From Heminiphilus faecis (GTDB lineage Bacteria > Bacteroidota > Bacteroidia > Bacteroidales > Muribaculaceae): a DNA stretch of 64,000 nt. Below are positions 62,125 to 64,000 of this stretch, piece by piece. Where the stretch lies: NCBI RefSeq assembly GCF_008728965.1, contig NZ_VSMC01000016.1, positions 1-64,000 on the forward strand, written 5' to 3'. The notes beneath the pieces are model-generated. The model was not told the origin of the DNA, searched no databases, and saw only the letters and a list, made by a program, of their open reading frames with translations. Each line of letters starts with the position of its first letter. Within the stretch, counting starts at the first letter, position 1. The translations under genes were made by a program, and so were the position numbers.

Positions 62125-63441
62125 ATGAACCGACTGGAAGATTATCTACGTGAACATGCACAATCTTCGCCCCAGAGGATTGCTTTCCAAAATTCCGATG
62201 GAATTTTGACTTATAGTGAACTATGGACGGCGGTCTGTGAACGTGCGTCGGAAATTGAATCCGAAACCTCCCGTGTCTATGTATTAAGATCCGCGCATGA
62301 TTTTGATTTCATCATAGACTATTTCGCAGCTCACAAGGCCGGGAAAGTGGTTGTTCCTCTTGAAAAGGACTTGCCCGATGCTCAATTTCAGGGAATACTG
62401 GAATTGACATCGCAGGCTGATATGCCGGGAGATGTAACCGACATACTTTTTACGACCGGAACAACCGGTAAACAGAAAGGGACTATGATTAGCCAAGGTA
62501 TCATTATATATGATGCTGAAAACTTGATTGATGCACAAGGCTTTTCTTCGAACCTGACGTTTATTATTACCGGTCCGCTTAACCACATAGGAAGTTTGAG
62601 TAAGATATGGCCGTCAATAATAGTTGGTGCTTCCATTTATATCATGGACGGGCTCAAAGACTTGCCAGCTTTCTTTAAGGTGGTTAAGGATGCTCCTTGG
62701 AAGGTGGCTACTTTCCAAGTTCCGGCCAGTCTCCGTATGATGATACAATTCGGTGAGAAACAACTAAGGGATTGTTCTGAAAAATTTGATTTCATCGAAA
62801 CTGGAGCCGCTCCAATTTCGCAATCCGACATGGAGAAACTATGCGAATTGCTTCCGCATACTCGTCTTTATAATACTTACGCCTCCACAGAGACCGGAAT
62901 AATCGCGACCCATAATTTCAACGGAGGATATTGTGTAGCTGGGTGCTTAGGAAAGCCGATGAAACACTCAGCCTTAACAATTGATGATGATGGGTTTATT
63001 GTATGTCAAGGTAAGACGCTAATGATTGGCTATTGCGGAGACCTGGATGAAACAAATCGAGTTCTCAGAGAGAATAAAATCTTCACGAAAGACAAGGGAA
63101 TCCTCGATGAAGAGGGCCGATTGCAATTAGCCGGACGAGATGGAGATATTATAAATGTCGGAGGGTTCAAGGTAAATCCTGTTGAGGTTGAGGATGCCGC
63201 CCAGTCGATGCCGGAGATTGATGACTGTATTTGTATTCCATCACAGCATCCGGTATTAGGAATAGCACTCCGTCTTCTCTATGTTGTAAAAGAAGGTCTT
63301 TCCGTTGAGAAGAAAGCGTTAGCCAAACACCTTGCATCAAAGCTTGAAGGTCATAAGGTTCCTCAGTTATATACCCAAGTCGATAAAGTTGAGCGCACCT
63401 ACAACGGTAAGCTCAACCGAAAAGCGTATAGCCCGAAGTAG
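62125..63441 (+). CDS. Acyl/aryl-AMP ligase
   Basis: A 438-residue member of the ANL superfamily. The P-loop is FTTGTTGKQKGTM (residues about 109-121). The adenylate-binding motif is YNTYASTETGI, the hinge region is LAGRDGDIINVGGFKVNPVEV, and the C-terminal Lys is in NGKLNRKAY. It is about 60 residues shorter than typical acyl-CoA ligases in the N-terminal domain. It should activate a carboxylic acid and load it on an ACP, probably the starter unit, as ApeH-type ligases do. It is the last gene of the operon. The DNA right behind it carries fragments of other genes. Confidence 0.9.
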   Translation: MNRLEDYLREHAQSSPQRIAFQNSDGILTYSELWTAVCERASEIESETSRVYVLRSAHDFDFIIDYFAAHKAGKVVVPLEKDLPDAQFQGILELTSQADMPGDVTDILFTTGTTGKQKGTMISQGIIIYDAENLIDAQGFSSNLTFIITGPLNHIGSLSKIWPSIIVGASIYIMDGLKDLPAFFKVVKDAPWKVATFQVPASLRMMIQFGEKQLRDCSEKFDFIETGAAPISQSDMEKLCELLPHTRLYNTYASTETGIIATHNFNGGYCVAGCLGKPMKHSALTIDDDGFIVCQGKTLMIGYCGDLDETNRVLRENKIFTKDKGILDEEGRLQLAGRDGDIINVGGFKVNPVEVEDAAQSMPEIDDCICIPSQHPVLGIALRLLYVVKEGLSVEKKALAKHLASKLEGHKVPQLYTQVDKVERTYNGKLNRKAYSPK

Positions 63442-63676
63442 GAATAACTTTGAAACTCATCTTTCCAATTGTCCATGTGGTGGTTGGGATAACGGCCTTT
63501 GAAGACGCGATAGCAGATTGGGGTTCCCTTGGGAATGCGTTTGCTGCCGTAGCCCATGCGGTCGATGTAGATGTCATAGCCTTCGGCTTTTAGGCGCCGT
63601 GCTATATCGTTGGCGAAGTCTTGTATCGGACAATTTTTGTAAATTTCAGGGAAGTCGACAAAAAATGGAAGTTCAT
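63399..63676 (-). pseudogene. Broken small gene at the operon boundary
   Basis: On the minus strand an open frame reads LPFFVDFPEIYKNCPIQDFA, NDIARRLKAEGYDIYIDRMG and YGSKRIPKGTPICYRVFKG. It has no in-frame start. The ATG at 63676 lies in another frame, and adding one base after it would give a protein beginning M-E-L-P-F-F, so a one-base loss at codon 2 is likely. The frame then runs into the end of the ligase gene and stops at 63399-63401, with no recognisable C-terminus. I do not recognise the family. It looks like a remnant cut off where the polyketide operon was joined. Confidence 0.5.
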
Positions 63677-63693
63677 GGTTTTGATTTCTGATG

Positions 63694-63701
63694 CAAAGTT
63701 A
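63694..63701 (-). promoter_or_regulatory. -7 box ahead of the broken gene
   Basis: On the minus strand this reads TAACTTTG and lies 18 bases before the ATG at 63676. I see no -33 box at normal spacing. Confidence 0.4.
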
Positions 63702-63754
63702 TTCCTCTCATATCGCAAAAGGTGATACAGCTTTACGAATTTTCAAAAAATAAA

Positions 63755-64000
63755 TCAGAAATCAAAATCCAATCCGGCTTTTTTAGCTTGGGAATGCTGA
63801 TGTTCCCTCGGAATATGGTATTGACGACCGTCTTTAATCAGATATGAGCCAGTCTGATGAAAGTTGAACGGTACTCCCGACTCCCGGCATTGTCTTTGCA
63901 TATCAAGAACCCAGTTAAAGTCCAGAGGTCTGGCATATTTGCCGGATTCACCACCGACCGAGACCTCCTCAATCAATTCCGGATTGAGGTATTTGCTTAT
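63755..64000 (-). CDS. DUF5131 family protein, 3' part
   Basis: The C-terminal 81 residues of a gene whose start is outside the window. The segment EEVSVGGESGKYARPLDFNW followed by VLDMQRQCRESGVPFNFHQT is the highly conserved end of DUF5131 (phage gp37/Gp68-like) proteins. These proteins are frequent in phages and integrated elements, often next to other small accessory genes, and their biochemical role is not known. Its presence supports that the region to the right of the polyketide operon is still mobile DNA. Confidence 0.8.
   Translation of the reverse strand: MSKYLNPELIEEVSVGGESGKYARPLDFNWVLDMQRQCRESGVPFNFHQTGSYLIKDGRQYHIPREHQHSQAKKAGLDFDF

Noticed and set aside
41776-63441. Carotenoid gene cluster because of the CrtI-like enzyme
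   Set aside because: There is no phytoene synthase or GGPP synthase, and the KS/ACP/KR/DH set points to a type II polyketide polyene.
41776-63441. Ordinary fatty acid synthesis locus
   Set aside because: The fused KS-CLF proteins, three ACPs, thioesterase, LolA, MMPL and glycosyltransferase-acyltransferase are not part of housekeeping fab loci, and no fabD or fabI is present.

Overview
The window comes from a member of the Bacteroidales. Promoters have the Bacteroidetes form (TTTG, 20 or 21 bases, then TAnnTTTG), start codons lack Shine-Dalgarno boxes, and the conjugation genes follow the traA-traQ order of Bacteroides CTnDOT-type elements. A Muribaculaceae-like or Bacteroides-like gut bacterium fits, but the genus cannot be read from the sequence.

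Positions 1-5.6 kb look chromosomal. They hold the tail of an IS30-type transposase, an AraC-type regulator that the IS has probably truncated, a Bcr/CflA-type MFS exporter, a two-gene minus-strand operon (carboxymuconolactone decarboxylase-cupin fusion and alpha/beta hydrolase) divergent from an intact AraC regulator, and a tRNA-Lys(TTT) gene.

From the tRNA to about 41.6 kb lies an integrative conjugative element (ICE). It starts with integrase arm-type repeats and a tyrosine integrase. Next come small HTH proteins, a degenerate topoisomerase IA-like protein, a DUF4099/DUF3945-type protein, RteC-like and RteB-like regulators, and a 2,047-residue methyltransferase/MutS-I/helicase protein. The mobilisation module follows (DUF1896 protein, coupling protein, relaxase, MobA-like accessory protein). 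A divergent region of about 1.2 kb holds candidate oriT hairpins and two tandem promoter-bearing repeats. Beyond it, on the plus strand, is the transfer operon traA-G, traI-Q (traP frameshifted) with a lysozyme, a terminator and a secreted esterase.

From 41.73 to 63.44 kb a single plus-strand operon of 23 tightly packed genes, starting from a well-formed promoter, encodes a type II polyketide pathway of the aryl polyene/flexirubin kind. It has an Xre regulator, ketoreductase, one free ketosynthase, two ketosynthases fused to chain-length-factor-like domains, two hot-dog dehydratases, a thioesterase, three acyl carrier proteins, an acyl-AMP ligase and a methyltransferase. It also has three acyltransferase activities (one stand-alone, one fused to a glycosyltransferase, one fused to an MMPL exporter), a CrtI-like oxidoreductase, a LolA-like carrier, a lipoprotein, an EamA-like membrane protein and two secreted esterases. 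The genes suggest an aryl-headed polyene carboxylate that is built on ACP, attached to a lipid and exported to the outer membrane. No ammonia lyase and no dialkylresorcinol genes are present, so the starter unit is unknown.

The last 0.6 kb holds a broken minus-strand gene and the 3' part of a DUF5131 gene. The right end of the ICE is not in the window, so cargo status of the polyene operon is an inference from its position directly behind the transfer genes.
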